This document shows, in pieces, positions 8,916-18,361 of a stretch of 50,050 bases of DNA. The DNA is taken from assembly GCF_013139515.1 (NCBI RefSeq), contig NZ_WTAR01000032.1, forward strand, positions 1-50,050, in the 5' to 3' direction. The notes below the pieces were generated by a model. The model saw only the letters and a list, made by a program, of their open reading frames with translations. It was not told the DNA's origin and did no database searches. The stretch is from Lutibacter sp. GTDB lineage: Bacteria; Bacteroidota; Bacteroidia; Flavobacteriales; Flavobacteriaceae. Position numbers and translations under genes: made by a program. Within the stretch, counting starts at the first letter, position 1. The number at the start of each line of letters is the position of its first letter.

Positions 8916-9773
8916 CTATAAAACGTTCAAATTTTGTTCTTTTATTTTCTCTAGTTCATCTTTCATTTGAACTACTAATTTTTGCATATCAGCAAAATTA
9001 GATTTTGAACCAATAGTATTTATTTCTCTACCTATTTCTTGCGTTATAAATCCAAGTTTTTTTCCGTTTGAAATATCTCCTTGAAGTTCTTTTTTAAAAT
9101 AATCTAAATGATTTTTTAAACGAACTTTTTCTTCTGTAATATCTAATTTTTCAATGTAATAAATTAACTCTTGTTCAAATCTACTTTCATCAATTTTAGC
9201 TTCTAGTTCTTCAATCGCATTTTTTATTTTTTCTTTAACTTTTTCAATACGCTTTGGATCAACCTCAATAATTTCCTTTAATAAATTTTCGATAATTGAA
9301 ATACGTAAATCAAAATCGGTTTGCATAGATACTCCTTCATCAATTCTGTATTGAATTATTTTTTCAATAGTTTCATCAATCGCCTTGTCTATTTCAAACC
9401 ATTCATTCTCATCTAATTCATCTCTTTCTGTTTTTAATGAATCTGGCAATCTAACAGCCATTTTTAGTAATTCCATTTCATTAGAATCAACAATATCTTT
9501 TAATTGATTCATGTATTCTTTTACTGCTAATTCATTTATTTTTGAAGAAACTTCACCACCATTATTTTCAATGTAAATTGAAAAATCAACTTTTCCTCTA
9601 ATTAAAGTTGAAGCTAATTTTTTACGAACATCTAATTCTTTCTCTCTATAATATGAAGGAATTCGAACATTTAAATCTAAATTTTTGCTGTTTAACGATT
9701 TTAACTCAATCGTTATTTTTTTAGTAGAAAGTTGCAATACGGTTTTCCCGTATCCGGTCATTGATTGTATCAT
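8916..9773 (-). CDS. yicC: YicC family endoribonuclease-like protein
   Basis: A 285-residue YicC protein. It begins MIQSMTGYG, the family's invariant start, and ends with the DUF1732 domain (about 200-285) containing EQELIYYIEKLDITEEKVRLKNH. The E. coli member acts as an RNase affecting small RNA turnover; whether this holds here is inference. First gene of yicC-gmk-nadD. A six-base inverted repeat (CTAAAT/ATTTAG, 9774-9790) directly precedes the ATG in the leader. Confidence 0.92.
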   Translation of the reverse strand: MIQSMTGYGKTVLQLSTKKITIELKSLNSKNLDLNVRIPSYYREKELDVRKKLASTLIRGKVDFSIYIENNGGEVSSKINELAVKEYMNQLKDIVDSNEMELLKMAVRLPDSLKTERDELDENEWFEIDKAIDETIEKIIQYRIDEGVSMQTDFDLRISIIENLLKEIIEVDPKRIEKVKEKIKNAIEELEAKIDESRFEQELIYYIEKLDITEEKVRLKNHLDYFKKELQGDISNGKKLGFITQEIGREINTIGSKSNFADMQKLVVQMKDELEKIKEQNLNVL

Positions 9774-9791
9774 CTAAATCTATAATTTAGG

Positions 9792-9799
9792 CAAATTTA
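9792..9799 (-). promoter_or_regulatory. -7 promoter box of yicC-gmk-nadD
   Basis: TAAATTTG on the minus strand, 19 bases before the yicC start, fits TAnnTTTG. No TTG at the expected spacing. Confidence 0.45.
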
Positions 9800-9861
9800 C
9801 TAATTTTATACATAGTATTTCATACATGGCTTTTACAACTGTTAACTATTTAAAATTACTC

Positions 9862-9893
9862 AAAAAAAAACCTCCCAATTGGGGAGGTTTTTT
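9862..9893 (-). terminator. intrinsic terminator of the TonB receptor/lipoprotein operon
   Basis: Six-pair GC-rich stem CCTCCC/GGGAGG (9871-9876 with 9882-9887) extended by A-T pairs and followed on the minus strand by an eight- to nine-base T-run. Confidence 0.9.
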
Positions 9894-9916
9894 AATTAAA
9901 AATTTCAATTAAATGT

Positions 9917-11752
9917 TTAGTTATTTAGAACCCAAACACCACCTGTTTTAATAAGGCTCATACTTAATTCATTAATACCATTATCATATAAAAGATAAGT
10001 GAAAAAGTATTTTTGACCTTCTTCAGCCGCAGGGCTTAAATGATCAGCAAGAATACCTAAAGCTTCAACCACCTGACCTTCAGTCCAATTATAATCAAAA
10101 TCACTATAATTAGAAAGGTTTGGTAAACTCACGTTATCATAGTCAGGGTTTCCTGTTAATTGATCTGCCATATAAGTATAATCAGCAGCAGTTAATGTAT
10201 ATTTAATAGTATTGTCAGGTACCCAATTATTACCATCATGTCCAAATTGTAAAACTGTACTTATTGTAGAGCTATAAGCTATCCATTCACCATCTATTAA
10301 AGTGTATAAATTACCACGTACTTGTGCTCCGCTGTTACTAGAATAATAGTCATATGCTACATCTAATTCAGTACCTTCTAATGCGTAAGGGAATTTTAAT
10401 TTTAAAAATGTTGGTAAGTAATCATTTGGAGGTGTTGAACTACCAAAGTTGTTATATCTTCCTGGCTGCCCTGAATCTTCTCCCATAGAGTCAAAATCTT
10501 CAGCACTTACTAAGTAAAATCTTTCTGGAGCAGTTACCCAAGCCCCATCTGTATAAGTATAACCCATTACTTTAGAAGTTTTATCTCCTATAACTACATC
10601 ATCTAATTCATCATTACTCATAATAGCTGACCAAGTGTTTGCAACACGTATCCCATCTATATTAGCGTTAGGTCCACCGCCTCCTTGACGTACACCTATT
10701 CTTTCTAAAGTATAACCTGCTGTTCCAGTATTTGTAACTAATGGCTCTGATGGCTCATAAGAAAGTGCAGATGATAATACATATAGATTAGCTTTACCTG
10801 TAGCAATATCATAAGACGCTACAATAAGGTACGTAGTATCTAAATCAAATGATGTACTACCATAAGTTAAGGTACTTGAACTAGCTCCAATACCAAATAA
10901 AATGTTACCAGATCCATCATCTTTTGCACCTACTCTAGCTGCATAATTATAACTACCATCTTCCTCCATAAAATGAATAAAGTAAGTACCATCATCAACA
11001 GTACCTAAATTTACAAGTGCGCTATAATAAACAGTACCTGAAGAAACTGGCGAAAATGAGGTGTTTACATCTTCATTTCCTGGATTGTTAATTCGAATAG
11101 CTCCGCCTACACCTGAAGTAGGATAATCAGTCATTGATAAATCTGCAGTAGTATATCCAGCAGGGTTGTAACCAGAACTTGAATGTGCTACCCAATTACC
11201 ACCAGATGCTACTGTAATATCATCCGCTACATTACCGTAATCAAAATTTTCTTCAAGTAAAACTTCAGGAGTAACTGTATAAGCGCTTCCTGTAAACTGA
11301 AAATATTTTGCTACAGCATAATCTCCTTCGTCAGCATAATTAATATTATCAGCAAGTATATCAGCTAAATAATTAGTAGGAACTGCATCAGATTGGAAAC
11401 CTAATAAATCACTTCCTCCAAAAGTATAATCATCTTGATTTAAATAATAATCTTCTATCCCAAAAGCATTACCTATGTATAATTGGTAACCAACTAATAC
11501 GGAAGATCCTTTACCCCAAACTGGGTACATATCTGTTAATAAAGCAGGTATATCAGATTTTGCATCATCTTCAGAACTAAAACTTCCATAGTTTAAACCT
11601 AAGGTGTCATAATCATCATCTGTTAATGTATAATCAGCGTCACCTGCAATTGGTGTTTCTTGAGCATCAATGGCAGCATTAATCTCATCCATTGGTTCGC
11701 AGGCTGTAAATACCAAACCGAAAACCATTATTAAATAAATTAATTTTTTCAT
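9917..11752 (-). CDS. surface lipoprotein partner of a TonB receptor, choice-of-anchor-like domain
   Basis: A 611-residue lipoprotein: signal peptide with lipobox FTAC (Cys18) followed by an acidic stretch. After an N-terminal region (about 40-165) comes a jelly-roll-like segment (about 168-375; LLEENFDYGN, GGNWVAHSSSGYN, ARVGAKDDGSGN, LIVASYDIATGKANLYV) resembling choice-of-anchor or carbohydrate-binding modules, then a C-terminal region with repeated aromatic and acidic residues. It is not SusD-like: I see no SusD/RagB helical pattern. Transcribed 12 bases after the TonB receptor, so they probably form a receptor-lipoprotein pair. Ligand unknown. Very Asp, Gly, Ser and Tyr rich, as usual for outer-surface proteins. 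Confidence 0.7.
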   Translation of the reverse strand: MKKLIYLIMVFGLVFTACEPMDEINAAIDAQETPIAGDADYTLTDDDYDTLGLNYGSFSSEDDAKSDIPALLTDMYPVWGKGSSVLVGYQLYIGNAFGIEDYYLNQDDYTFGGSDLLGFQSDAVPTNYLADILADNINYADEGDYAVAKYFQFTGSAYTVTPEVLLEENFDYGNVADDITVASGGNWVAHSSSGYNPAGYTTADLSMTDYPTSGVGGAIRINNPGNEDVNTSFSPVSSGTVYYSALVNLGTVDDGTYFIHFMEEDGSYNYAARVGAKDDGSGNILFGIGASSSTLTYGSTSFDLDTTYLIVASYDIATGKANLYVLSSALSYEPSEPLVTNTGTAGYTLERIGVRQGGGGPNANIDGIRVANTWSAIMSNDELDDVVIGDKTSKVMGYTYTDGAWVTAPERFYLVSAEDFDSMGEDSGQPGRYNNFGSSTPPNDYLPTFLKLKFPYALEGTELDVAYDYYSSNSGAQVRGNLYTLIDGEWIAYSSTISTVLQFGHDGNNWVPDNTIKYTLTAADYTYMADQLTGNPDYDNVSLPNLSNYSDFDYNWTEGQVVEALGILADHLSPAAEEGQKYFFTYLLYDNGINELSMSLIKTGGVWVLNN

Positions 11753-11764
11753 AATTATATATTT

Positions 11765-14338
11765 TTAAAATTTAATTTTCATTCCAACACTAAATGTTCT
11801 CCCTGCACCGTAATAAACCGTTGCATCTGTTTCATCATGATTACCACTTGAACCATCAAACGCATCAGATACATATACAACATCAAATATATTGTTCATT
11901 TTAGCATTTAGAGTTGCTTTAAAATCACCTATAGCAAATTTATGGTTAAGTCCAAGATCAACTAAATGATAATCAGGCATTTCCCATGAATCTTCTCTAT
12001 CTATCAGTCCTTCATCGTCTAAACCTCTTCCGTTAATATCATACCTTGCGTAAATATTACCTGCGTAGTTATAATCTACATATATAAAAGTTGTAGGTAA
12101 TACATTATAGTTAAAACCTAAAGCAAATGTAGTTTGAGCTGCATCAGAAACTTTTAAATCTTTAGCATATACATCAACTGTTTGATCATCTAAAGCGTTT
12201 CCTCCTTCATCGAATATTGTTCCAGTTACATCATTTTTCCATTTCCAATCTCCTAAAGAAGCCATACCTGTAATTGTTAAATTATCAGAAGCATTGTATC
12301 TAAAATCAAATTCAATACCCATATGTAAAGCATCTAAACCTGGAATGTTATAAGCTAATCTATCTCCTTCAGGGTCAGGATTAGAAACAGTTCCGGTTAA
12401 AGATTTATCTACCCAAGATGTATTATAAACATTTAAGTTTGCTGCAAAATTTGAACTTCTGTAACCATAGCCAATTTCAGCACTAAATACTTTTTCATTT
12501 AAAGCATCAGGGTTTAATGTAGTACTACTTGTGCTTTGAAATACATTTCCAGTTAAGAAAGGAGCTTTGGAAAATGAACCTATATTAACAAAAACATTAC
12601 TTGTTTCATTAATATTATAGTTCGCACCCCCTTTTACACTATATCCTAAAAAGTCTGCTTTGTCTGATATTCTGTTAGGATCATCTGAAGCATATTTCAT
12701 GAAATCTATTTTGCTGTATGTTGTATTTGAAATAGCAGAAGATAAAAATATAGCTACATCATCATTATAGGCATATTCTAATTGTCCAAAGATTCCTCCT
12801 TTAATTACTTTACCATCATAGTCTTTATTATATCTATCACCAACTTTTAATGCTTGATTATATGTATTGTCTGAACTATTTGTGTTATGGAAGAATTGAC
12901 CACCTAACAAATCTTTAACCTCATACCAGTGTGAACCAACATAGTATCTTCCATCTAAACCACCTGATAATGTTAACTTATCTGATAATTCTGTTTTTAA
13001 AGTTGATAAAATACCAATCCATTGGTGAGAGTTCATAGAAGCAGAAAGAATATCTGTAGATCCTAAAGCTCCATTCGCTTTATTTTCTTCAACTATTTTA
13101 TCAAAATTTATTGGTGTATCAACATCTCCAATTCTGTAATTAACATCATTAAATTTAGATCCAGAAGTTCTTCTACCTCCACCAGAACCGAAAGAAGCAT
13201 AAACAGCTGTAGATAAATTAGTATTATCATTAATATACCAGTAATGATTTAAAGACATTTGAGGTTTGTGGTAAAAGTTGTATGAAATGTGTTCAACTTC
13301 TCCATTTTTATAACCCCAATCTGGATTGTATCTCTGACCACCAGCTTCAGTAGCTCTATTTTGAGCTATAGTTCGTCTATTGTATCTTTGTCCGTGTACT
13401 TGTTGAGCACCAAAAGCTGTAAAAGATATTTTGTGTTGGTCATTTATTTCTTTTGATAAATTTAAAAAGTAGTTATAACCATCAAATTGAGTTCCATCAA
13501 CATATCCATCTCCGTAAATTTTTGCAGCAGAAACTGTTGCAGCAAAACCATTCTCCATTAAACCGGTAGAAAGTGTAGCTCCGTATTTTTTATATCCATC
13601 ATTTCCGGTAGACATTGTAATATTTCCACCTTTTACAACATCTGTTGATTTAGAAATAATATTAATAGTACCACCTATTGAAGGTACAGCAACTTTAGAA
13701 GCTCCTAAACCACGCTGAACCTGCATAGCACTAGTAACATCTGCTAAACCAGCCCAGTTACTCCAATAAACTCTACCGTTCTCCATATCATTAACAGGTA
13801 CACCGTTAATAAGAACACCAATATTATTTGATTCAAAACCTCTTAAGTTAATTCTAGAATCTCCATAACCACCACCTGCTTTTGTTGCATATACCCCTGG
13901 TGTAGATTTTAAGATTTCAGGAAATTCTTGAGTCCCTAATTTCACTTCAATAGCTTCTGCTTTTATAGTAGAAACTGCTACAGGTGTTTTTCTATCTACA
14001 GCAAAAGATGTAGCTGTAATAACAATTTCCTCTAATGATTCAGAAGAAGGATCTAATGAAATAGTTCCAAAATCCTTATTCCCATTAAATGATAAAGATT
14101 TTGTTTGGTATCCAACAAAAGAAACTAAAATAGTACCGTTAGCACTTGTAGTTTCAAATGTAAAATTTCCATCAAAATCAGATGATGCTCCTGATTGAGT
14201 TCCTTGAAGAACAACAGTAGCTCCAGGTAAAGGTTGATTTGTTTCATCAACAACCTTACCAGTAAGTTTGGTTTGTGCAAAAATGACAGATGTTGAAATC
14301 AACATAACTATCACTAGCCAATTTTTAAAATTTCTCAT
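11765..14338 (-). CDS. TonB-dependent outer-membrane receptor
   Basis: An 857-residue energy-dependent importer. Signal peptide (1-21, ending IFAQ), a carboxypeptidase-regulatory-like domain (about 24-105; LTGKVVDETNQPLPGATVVLQGT, FDGNFTFET), then the plug domain (about 115-235; LRGFESNNIGVLINGVPVND), and a 22-strand barrel ending SVGMKIKF with the terminal Phe expected for BAM assembly. The domain order is the Bacteroidota type, but the length is shorter than SusC (about 1000). The following gene is a non-SusD lipoprotein, so the substrate is not necessarily a glycan; it may be a metal complex, peptide or other ligand. Confidence 0.92.
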   Translation of the reverse strand: MRNFKNWLVIVMLISTSVIFAQTKLTGKVVDETNQPLPGATVVLQGTQSGASSDFDGNFTFETTSANGTILVSFVGYQTKSLSFNGNKDFGTISLDPSSESLEEIVITATSFAVDRKTPVAVSTIKAEAIEVKLGTQEFPEILKSTPGVYATKAGGGYGDSRINLRGFESNNIGVLINGVPVNDMENGRVYWSNWAGLADVTSAMQVQRGLGASKVAVPSIGGTINIISKSTDVVKGGNITMSTGNDGYKKYGATLSTGLMENGFAATVSAAKIYGDGYVDGTQFDGYNYFLNLSKEINDQHKISFTAFGAQQVHGQRYNRRTIAQNRATEAGGQRYNPDWGYKNGEVEHISYNFYHKPQMSLNHYWYINDNTNLSTAVYASFGSGGGRRTSGSKFNDVNYRIGDVDTPINFDKIVEENKANGALGSTDILSASMNSHQWIGILSTLKTELSDKLTLSGGLDGRYYVGSHWYEVKDLLGGQFFHNTNSSDNTYNQALKVGDRYNKDYDGKVIKGGIFGQLEYAYNDDVAIFLSSAISNTTYSKIDFMKYASDDPNRISDKADFLGYSVKGGANYNINETSNVFVNIGSFSKAPFLTGNVFQSTSSTTLNPDALNEKVFSAEIGYGYRSSNFAANLNVYNTSWVDKSLTGTVSNPDPEGDRLAYNIPGLDALHMGIEFDFRYNASDNLTITGMASLGDWKWKNDVTGTIFDEGGNALDDQTVDVYAKDLKVSDAAQTTFALGFNYNVLPTTFIYVDYNYAGNIYARYDINGRGLDDEGLIDREDSWEMPDYHLVDLGLNHKFAIGDFKATLNAKMNNIFDVVYVSDAFDGSSGNHDETDATVYYGAGRTFSVGMKIKF

Positions 14339-14366
14339 TGTTTATTTTAATTTGAATTAAATGTTT

Positions 14367-14380
14367 GTGCAAAAATGCAC
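14367..14380 (-). promoter_or_regulatory. short hairpin in the TonB receptor leader
   Basis: GTGCA-AAAA-TGCAC forms a five-pair stem 29 bases before the receptor ATG. Could be part of the promoter or an mRNA hairpin; no clear TAnnTTTG box is nearby. Confidence 0.3.
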
Positions 14381-14401
14381 CTTTTTATTGATTTATCTTT
14401 A

Positions 14402-14555
14402 TTAACTAATCGTTAAGTTTTAACAAAAAATTAAGACTATTAAAAGTAATAAAAATCATCGTAAAAACTGACAAACAATTGTTTAAATGTTAACAGTTTA
14501 TTAACAGATGTTAATTGTTCAACATGGTTGCTTCTTATACTGTTAAAAAATTAAC
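14402..14555. repeat. cluster of GTTAA/TTAAC motifs between pgi and the TonB receptor
   Basis: The 212-base gap upstream of the receptor holds GTTAA or TTAAC at 14402, 14412, 14420, 14489 (GTTAAC), 14501, 14510, 14542 and 14551. This is several-fold more than I would expect from base composition. They may be binding sites of an unknown regulator. Nothing else is visible in this gap. Confidence 0.35.
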
Positions 14556-16122
14556 TTTTTTTATACAATTTTTGGGCTAATTCTTTTCCTAATTCAACGC
14601 CAAATTGATCGTAGCTAAAAATATTCCATATAATTCCTTGAACAAATATTTTATGTTCATAAAAAGCAATTAGACTTCCTAAAGTTTTAGGTGACAATTT
14701 TTGAATCAATATTGTAGTACTTGGTTTATTTCCTTCAAAAACTTTGTATGGTAATAACTTTTCAATAGCATCCATTTTACCTTGAGTCTTTAAGTCTAAA
14801 TGAACTTCTTCTTTTGTTTTACCTTCAGCCAATGCTTGAGTTTGAGCAAAAAAGTTAGCCATTAATTTATCATGATGTTCTTTATTTCCATATAATGACT
14901 CTTTAAACCCAATAAAATCAGCTGGAATTAATTTTGTTCCCTGGTGCAATAACTGCATAAAAGCATGTTGAGAATTGGTACCTGTACTTCCCCAAATAAC
15001 ATTTCCTGTTTGGTAATTTACCTTTTCACCATTTCTATCAACACTTTTACCATTACTTTCCATAATGGCTTGTTGTAAATAAGGTGCTAATTTGCTTAAG
15101 TATTGTGTGTAAGGCAAAATAGCTTCAGTTTCAGCATTAAAAAAGTTGGTGTACCAAACACCTATTAAACTTAACACAACTGGCGCGTTTTTTTCAAAAG
15201 GTGTATTTTTAAAGTGTTCATCCATTTCAAACGCACCGATTAAAAGGTCTTTAAAATTTTTGAAACCTATAGCTAAGCTTATTGACAAGCCAACAGTGCT
15301 CCACAATGAAAAACGACCGCCAACCCAATCCCACATCGTAAAAATATTGTCGGTTGCAATTCCAAATTCACTAACAGATTTTAAATTTGTAGAAACAGCT
15401 ACAAAATGTTTTGCAACATCATTTTCTGAAGCAGTTTGCAAAAACCATTTTTTAATAGTAGTTGCATTTGTTAATGTTTCTTGCGTGGTAAAAGTTTTTG
15501 AAACAATTACAAATAGTGTTGTTTCAGCATTTAAATTTTTAATAACTTCTTGAACGTGGTCACCATCAATATTTGAAACAAAATGAACATTCAACTTATT
15601 TTTGTAATATTTTAAAGACTCCACAACCATATCAGGCCCTAAATCTGAACCTCCAATACCAATATTTACAACATCAGTTATTGCTTTTCCTGTATATCCT
15701 TTCCAATTTCCAGAAGTAACTTTATTGGTAAACGCTTCCATTTTAGCCAACGTTTCGTTCACTTCAGGCATCACGTTTTTACCATCAACAACTATTTCAT
15801 TGTTAGCTTGGTTTCTTAAAGCGGTATGTAATACTGCTCTTTTTTCAGTCTGATTAATTATTTCACCTGAAAATTGTGCGTTTATTGCACTTTTTAAATC
15901 TACTTCATTTGCTAGTTCTAACAAATATTCTAATGTTTCTTCAGTAATTCTATTTTTTGAATAATCAAATTCAAAATTGTTAAAATTTATGGTGAAGTTT
16001 TCTTTTCTTTTGGTGTCGTTATTAAATAACGATTTTAAATGTTGATTTTCAATTTCAGCAAAATGCGCTGTTAGTTTAGACCAAGCTTTTGTTTGTGTTG
16101 GGTTTGTGCTTTTTAATGACAT
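14551..16122 (-). CDS. pgi: glucose-6-phosphate isomerase
   Basis: Interconverts glucose 6-phosphate and fructose 6-phosphate in glycolysis and gluconeogenesis. A 523-residue protein with the phosphosugar-binding SIS segments [15 protein letters not shown] (about 152-166) and [17 protein letters not shown], the [15 protein letters not shown] block and [24 protein letters not shown] near residue 383. All look intact. It follows the second M23 peptidase by 40 bases on the same strand and may be read from its promoter. Confidence 0.96.
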   Translation of the reverse strand: MSLKSTNPTQTKAWSKLTAHFAEIENQHLKSLFNNDTKRKENFTINFNNFEFDYSKNRITEETLEYLLELANEVDLKSAINAQFSGEIINQTEKRAVLHTALRNQANNEIVVDGKNVMPEVNETLAKMEAFTNKVTSGNWKGYTGKAITDVVNIGIGGSDLGPDMVVESLKYYKNKLNVHFVSNIDGDHVQEVIKNLNAETTLFVIVSKTFTTQETLTNATTIKKWFLQTASENDVAKHFVAVSTNLKSVSEFGIATDNIFTMWDWVGGRFSLWSTVGLSISLAIGFKNFKDLLIGAFEMDEHFKNTPFEKNAPVVLSLIGVWYTNFFNAETEAILPYTQYLSKLAPYLQQAIMESNGKSVDRNGEKVNYQTGNVIWGSTGTNSQHAFMQLLHQGTKLIPADFIGFKESLYGNKEHHDKLMANFFAQTQALAEGKTKEEVHLDLKTQGKMDAIEKLLPYKVFEGNKPSTTILIQKLSPKTLGSLIAFYEHKIFVQGIIWNIFSYDQFGVELGKELAQKLYKKS

Positions 16123-16162
16123 AACTTAAAGTTTATTTCTTTTTCTGAAGAATAAAAAGGTT

Positions 16163-17386
16163 TTAATTTGGATAGTTTATTGAGTCTATTTTATTTTTTA
16201 AAGGAACTATAAATTCGAAATAATTAGGTTTAACAATTTCTTTCATTGGTTCGGCAGCTGGTAATTTTTGCTTTAACGGATCAACTTGTTTTCCATTTTT
16301 CCAAAAACGATAACATACATGCGGACCAGCTGTATTTCCTGTCATTCCAATTAAACCAATTACTTCACCTTGTTTCACAAATTGCCCAACTTTCACCTTT
16401 CGCTTACTCATATGTAAATATTGCGTACTGTATGTTGCGTTATGGCGTACTTTTACATAATTACCATTACCTCCTTTATAGCGAGATTCTGTAACTGTAC
16501 CATTTGCGGTTGCCATAATTGGCGTACCAATAGGCGCGGCATAATCTGTACCTTTATGTGCTCTAACTTTATTACCATATAAAGGTATTCTTCTTCGTAA
16601 ATTATAACGAGATGAAATTCTACTAAATTTTACAGGCATTTTTAAAAACTGGCGACGTAAATTAGTGGCCTCATCATCAAAATAATCGGGAATATTTAAT
16701 ATTGAATCAGCTACAAATTTAAATGCGTAAAATGGCTTATTCCCATGTTCAAAATAAGCTGCTTTTACTTCTCCAATACCAACAGGCACAGTATCATTAA
16801 TATAAAATTGTTCATATATTAATTTAAATTTATCGTTTTTTTGAAGTCGAGAAAAATCAATTGTCCAAGCATAAATATCATCTGCCATTTTGTAGGTTAA
16901 ATACGAACTTAAACCTTGTTCATCAATTGCATCAGACAGAGAGCTAGTTATAATTCCTGAAGCAGTTTTAATTACTGCTTTTACAGGTTTTTTAGCATTG
17001 TATGCCGCAATTATTGAATCTTTAAAATCAATAACAGTATAACGAACTTTAGAATGTTTGTATATAAAAACTTGTGCTGCTTCAGTAGTATCTTTTTTAG
17101 CTAAAATGGTATAAGGAATACCACTTTTAATTCTTCTTACATTAAAAGTGTCTTTAACTTTAGTTACAATTTCTAATACTTTTGGATATTCAACATGATG
17201 TCTATCTAATATTTCACTAAAGTTTTCACCTTTCTTTATTGTATCGTGAATTACTTTAAAGTTATTTAGCTTAAAACCATACTCATAAATTACTTTTGGT
17301 AATGCAGGTACAATATTAATTACTGGTTTTTCTTCTTTACAAGAAATTAATAAAACGAGACTTATAAGTGTAATTAATTTTTTCAA
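16163..17386 (-). CDS. M23 family peptidase-like lipoprotein with altered zinc motif
   Basis: A 407-residue lipoprotein (lipobox LISC, Cys16) with an N-terminal OapA/LysM-like region (about 40-110; FSEILDRHHVEYPKV), a middle domain (about 130-240) and a C-terminal M23 domain (about 265-385). The first zinc motif is HKGTD (HxxxD), but the second reads GPHVCYRFW where active peptidases have HxH: Cys replaces the zinc-binding His. Cys could still bind zinc. So either a variant endopeptidase or an amidase-activator-like scaffold (as EnvC/NlpD). Similar PHVCYRFW sequences, as I recall, occur across Bacteroidota. Preceded by a TACTTTTG box. Confidence 0.85.
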   Translation of the reverse strand: MKKLITLISLVLLISCKEEKPVINIVPALPKVIYEYGFKLNNFKVIHDTIKKGENFSEILDRHHVEYPKVLEIVTKVKDTFNVRRIKSGIPYTILAKKDTTEAAQVFIYKHSKVRYTVIDFKDSIIAAYNAKKPVKAVIKTASGIITSSLSDAIDEQGLSSYLTYKMADDIYAWTIDFSRLQKNDKFKLIYEQFYINDTVPVGIGEVKAAYFEHGNKPFYAFKFVADSILNIPDYFDDEATNLRRQFLKMPVKFSRISSRYNLRRRIPLYGNKVRAHKGTDYAAPIGTPIMATANGTVTESRYKGGNGNYVKVRHNATYSTQYLHMSKRKVKVGQFVKQGEVIGLIGMTGNTAGPHVCYRFWKNGKQVDPLKQKLPAAEPMKEIVKPNYFEFIVPLKNKIDSINYPN

Positions 17387-17431
17387 AATAATTTGTATTT
17401 ACGTTTTAATCAGGTTAAAAATTTTAAAACG

Positions 17432-17439
17432 CAAAAGTA
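17432..17439 (-). promoter_or_regulatory. -7 promoter box of the lipoprotein M23 gene
   Basis: TACTTTTG on the minus strand, 45 bases before the ATG, fits TAnnTTTG. No TTG at the expected spacing. Confidence 0.4.
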
Positions 17440-17443
17440 CAAT

Positions 17444-18244
17444 TTAATTGTTGAAAATAATGTTAAAAGGGTGTGCTAAACCTTTAAAAGCATCTAAATC
17501 TGCTCTAAGCGATCCAACTGCTAATGATGCTTTAATTCTTAAAGGAATTTTATTTTCATCATCAGTAACCCAAATACTTACGCTTTCTTGTTCTTTAAAA
17601 ACACGACCTGCTTGTACCAAAGGTCTGAATTTCAATGTTTTTATTTTCCCAAATTTTGTTCTTATAATTTCTTTCCCTAAAAAATGAAGTTTAAAATTTG
17701 TAATTTCTTCATCAAAAAACATTTTAATTTCAACGTCATCACCAATTTCTAAATCACTAAGGTTTTGATTTCTTAAAAAGTAAAGTGATGAAAGAATATC
17801 TTGAATATCACTGCTAATAGGGTGCTTTTCTACTTTATTATGCTTATAATCTTTAACTGTAGCTTCATTAGCTTCATAATTAAATAAAATTTCTTTGTCT
17901 TTAGTATAGCCTCCTTCATTTATTTTACGAATAAATCTGTAAGGCTTTAAGGATTCTTTGTACATGTATGATTGGTAGTTGTCCTTCACCTTAAAAAACA
18001 AACTTATTAATCCAGTAGTTTTTCCTTTACCAATAATATGAAAAGCTTCTTCTTTATTGTTTTTTATTTCTTTAACTTCAATGGTTGAATAGCCAGCATT
18101 AAAAAAATTACTATAACTCATTCTAAACTTTAGCCATTCTCCATTTTTAAAAGGAAAAGGTGTATTTGAATTTTCATTTTTTACAGATTGTCCATACGAA
18201 AATGCTGAAATTAATAGTAGTACTATGATAAATTTTTTCTTCAT
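17444..18244 (-). CDS. DUF3108 domain-containing exported protein
   Basis: A 266-residue protein with a Sec signal peptide (about 1-18, ending AFSYGQ). The mature part matches the DUF3108 pattern: FKNGEWLKFRMSYSNFFNAGYSTIEV at the N-terminus, YRFIRKINEGGYTKDKEILFNY in the middle, and VSIWVTDDENKIPLRIKA near the C-terminus. These proteins are thought to be periplasmic or outer-membrane-associated beta-structures; no biochemical role is established. Upstream of the M23 lipoprotein and pgi on the same strand. Confidence 0.8.
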   Translation of the reverse strand: MKKKFIIVLLLISAFSYGQSVKNENSNTPFPFKNGEWLKFRMSYSNFFNAGYSTIEVKEIKNNKEEAFHIIGKGKTTGLISLFFKVKDNYQSYMYKESLKPYRFIRKINEGGYTKDKEILFNYEANEATVKDYKHNKVEKHPISSDIQDILSSLYFLRNQNLSDLEIGDDVEIKMFFDEEITNFKLHFLGKEIIRTKFGKIKTLKFRPLVQAGRVFKEQESVSIWVTDDENKIPLRIKASLAVGSLRADLDAFKGLAHPFNIIFNN

Positions 18245-18300
18245 TCTTGTCGCTGAATTAATTCATATTTATGATGAAAAATACAATTATTAAGCCAAAA

Positions 18301-18339
18301 ATAATAAAAGCTTAACAAATGATGTTAAGCTTTTATTAT
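18301..18339 (-). terminator. strong intrinsic terminator after hppD
   Basis: A perfect 17-pair stem (18301-18317 with 18323-18339, loop AATGA), followed on the minus strand by TTTTTGG. It closes the hmgA-hppD unit. Confidence 0.92.
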
Positions 18340-18361
18340 TTTATTGAAATATTAGCTTGTT

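Noticed and set aside
15146-15553. 135-codon open frame on the plus strand inside pgi
   Set aside because: Lies wholly antisense to an intact, well-conserved pgi and shows no recognisable protein features; a composition effect of the opposite strand.
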